From Deltaproteobacteria bacterium (GTDB lineage Bacteria > Myxococcota_A > UBA9160 > JAFDDA01), in contig JAFDDA010000018.1 of assembly GCA_019311105.1 (NCBI GenBank), positions 1-64,000 on the forward strand: a stretch of 64,000 bases of DNA, written 5' to 3'. The notes below the pieces were generated by a model. That model was not told where the DNA came from and did not search any database. It was given only the letters and a program-made list of their open reading frames with translations. This document shows, in pieces, positions 63,099 to 64,000 of this stretch. Position 1 is the stretch's first letter; each line of letters opens with the position of its first letter. Position numbers and translations under genes: made by a program.

Positions 63099-64000
63099 GG
63101 CGACGCGTGGTCGTGACGGGGATCGGGGTGCTCGCACCCAACGGGAACGGGGTGGCCGACTTCGAGTTGGCCCTGCGAAAGGGACGCTCGGGCCTGCGCG
63201 TGAACGAGGCGATGGTGGAGCACGGCTTCCGCAGCCACGTGGCCGGCGTGCCCCAGGGCGTGGACGAGCTGGCCGAGGCGACCTTCGAAGAAGACGAGCT
63301 GCTCGCCATGAACTCGAGCCACCGCCTCGCTTCGCTGGCCTCCCTCGAAGCCTGGGCGGATGCGGGGCTCGAACGCCCGGATCGTGGGGACGATCGCGTG
63401 GACTGGGATACGGGGGCGATCATCGGAACCGGCATCGGTGGCATGGACACGACGGCCGAGCTGGTCGTCCCGTTCGTGAATGCGAACAAGGTGCGCCGGC
63501 TCGGTGGCACCGCCGTCGAGCGTGTCATGGCGAGCGGGATCTCGGCGCGTGTCTCCGGCCAGCTGGCTCTCGGCAACCAGGTCACCACGAACTCGAGCGC
63601 CTGCAGCACCGGGAGCGAAGCCATCGTCATGGGGCTCGAGCGCATCCGCAGCGGCCAGGCCGAGCGCATGCTGTGCGGTGGGGCCGAGGGCGCGTCGCAC
63701 TACATCTGGGCGGGCTTCGACGCCATGCGAGTGCTCGCGAAGAATTGGAACGACCGGCCCGAGGCCGCCTCGCGCCCCATGAGCGCGAGCGCGGGCGGGT
63801 TCATCCCGGCGGCGGGCGCGGCGATCGTCCTGATCGAGAGCCTCGACAGCGCGCTCGAGCGCGGCGCGACCATTCGCGCCGAGGTCTCGGGCGGCTTCGT
63901 GAACTGTGGCGGCCACCGTCAGGGGGGCAGCATGACTGCGCCGAACCCCGAGAGTGTCCGTCGCTGCATCGGCGGCGCCCTTTCCGATGCCAACATCTCG
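63095..64000 (+). CDS. FabB/FabF-type beta-ketoacyl-ACP synthase, 3'-truncated by window end
   Basis: The first 302 codons of a KAS I/II elongation enzyme; no stop before 64000. Start MRRRVVVTGIGVLAPNGNG; nucleophile Cys in TTNSSACSTGSEAIVMGLERIR; later RPMSASAGGFIPAAGAAIVLIESLDSALERGA. The two catalytic His residues expected downstream lie beyond the window. It overlaps fabZ by four bases, so the operon continues; an ACP or further enzymes may follow. Confidence 0.9.
   Translation, partial: MRRRVVVTGIGVLAPNGNGVADFELALRKGRSGLRVNEAMVEHGFRSHVAGVPQGVDELAEATFEEDELLAMNSSHRLASLASLEAWADAGLERPDRGDDRVDWDTGAIIGTGIGGMDTTAELVVPFVNANKVRRLGGTAVERVMASGISARVSGQLALGNQVTTNSSACSTGSEAIVMGLERIRSGQAERMLCGGAEGASHYIWAGFDAMRVLAKNWNDRPEAASRPMSASAGGFIPAAGAAIVLIESLDSALERGATIRAEVSGGFVNCGGHRQGGSMTAPNPESVRRCIGGALSDANIS

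Overview
The window is high-GC, gene-dense DNA from a Gram-negative bacterium. It carries outer-membrane beta-barrel and lipoprotein genes, Lol/MacB-type exporter parts, a PilT motor, MurJ, GlnE and several acyl-CoA and fatty-acid enzymes. GTG and TTG starts are common, and operons are tightly packed with 1-8 nt overlaps. The gene set fits a deltaproteobacterial or Myxococcota-like lineage, but this is inference; no rRNA or phylogenetic marker was tested.

Layout. 1-602: 3' end of an APC-family permease, frameshifted by a 46-bp tandem duplication. 681-5212: alaC-like aminotransferase, hom, thrC and riboflavin synthase in one run. 5340-11378: TetR regulator, LolA-like periplasmic protein, two FtsX-type permeases, LolD-like ATPase and an outer-membrane barrel, which look like one envelope lipid or lipoprotein export operon. 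11458-16429: tandem glutaredoxin-like protein, mgtE, khpA, an acyl-CoA synthetase and a 30-residue bS22-like ribosomal protein absent from the ORF track. 16975-23054: frameshifted lysine-rich repeat protein, histidine-kinase-like protein without its phospho-accepting His, pilT, small envelope proteins, a transglutaminase-like lipoprotein and yhhQ. 23071-30549: glnE, a broken pseudoprotease-VWA gene, a 33-bp palindromic repeat array, an exonuclease and an intact VWA lipoprotein.

30739-32878 is an ECF sigma operon with a one-helix putative anti-sigma, a Spy/CnrX-like periplasmic protein and a Cys-rich protein. A four-fold 35-bp repeat at the sigma/anti-sigma junction creates a chain of overlapping mini-ORFs. 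32889-38822: FkbM-like protein, cell-wall amidase, rph-rdgB, and two divergent ECF sigma genes sharing the promoter motif GTAACC-N16-CGTAT, one followed by an nrsF-type anti-sigma gene. 38829-53189: cstA with an acyl-CoA ligase, MBL hydrolase, aldo/keto reductase, large alpha/beta-hydrolase lipoprotein, AbgT transporter, VanZ-like protein, ATP-grasp ligase, KamA-type radical SAM aminomutase and murJ. 53209-59090: fused 5-oxoprolinase/hydantoinase, tRNA-Lys(CTT), sulfatase-fold lipoprotein and a TetR regulator. 59378-64000: a dedicated type II fatty-acid-synthase-like operon (FabI-like reductase, KAS III, FabA, FabG, FabZ, KAS I/II cut by the window end). Its promoter region carries two matched TGAC-N6-GTCA operators facing the TetR gene.

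Two themes stand out. First, short tandem duplications (46, 39, 35, 34, 33 and 5 bp) have reshaped several genes and gene junctions, twice duplicating a stop/start boundary to make mini-ORFs. Second, the window holds several regulated envelope or lipid modules: the TetR-Lol-like operon, the CnrYXH-like sigma operon, the NrsF sigma pair and the TetR-FAS operon.
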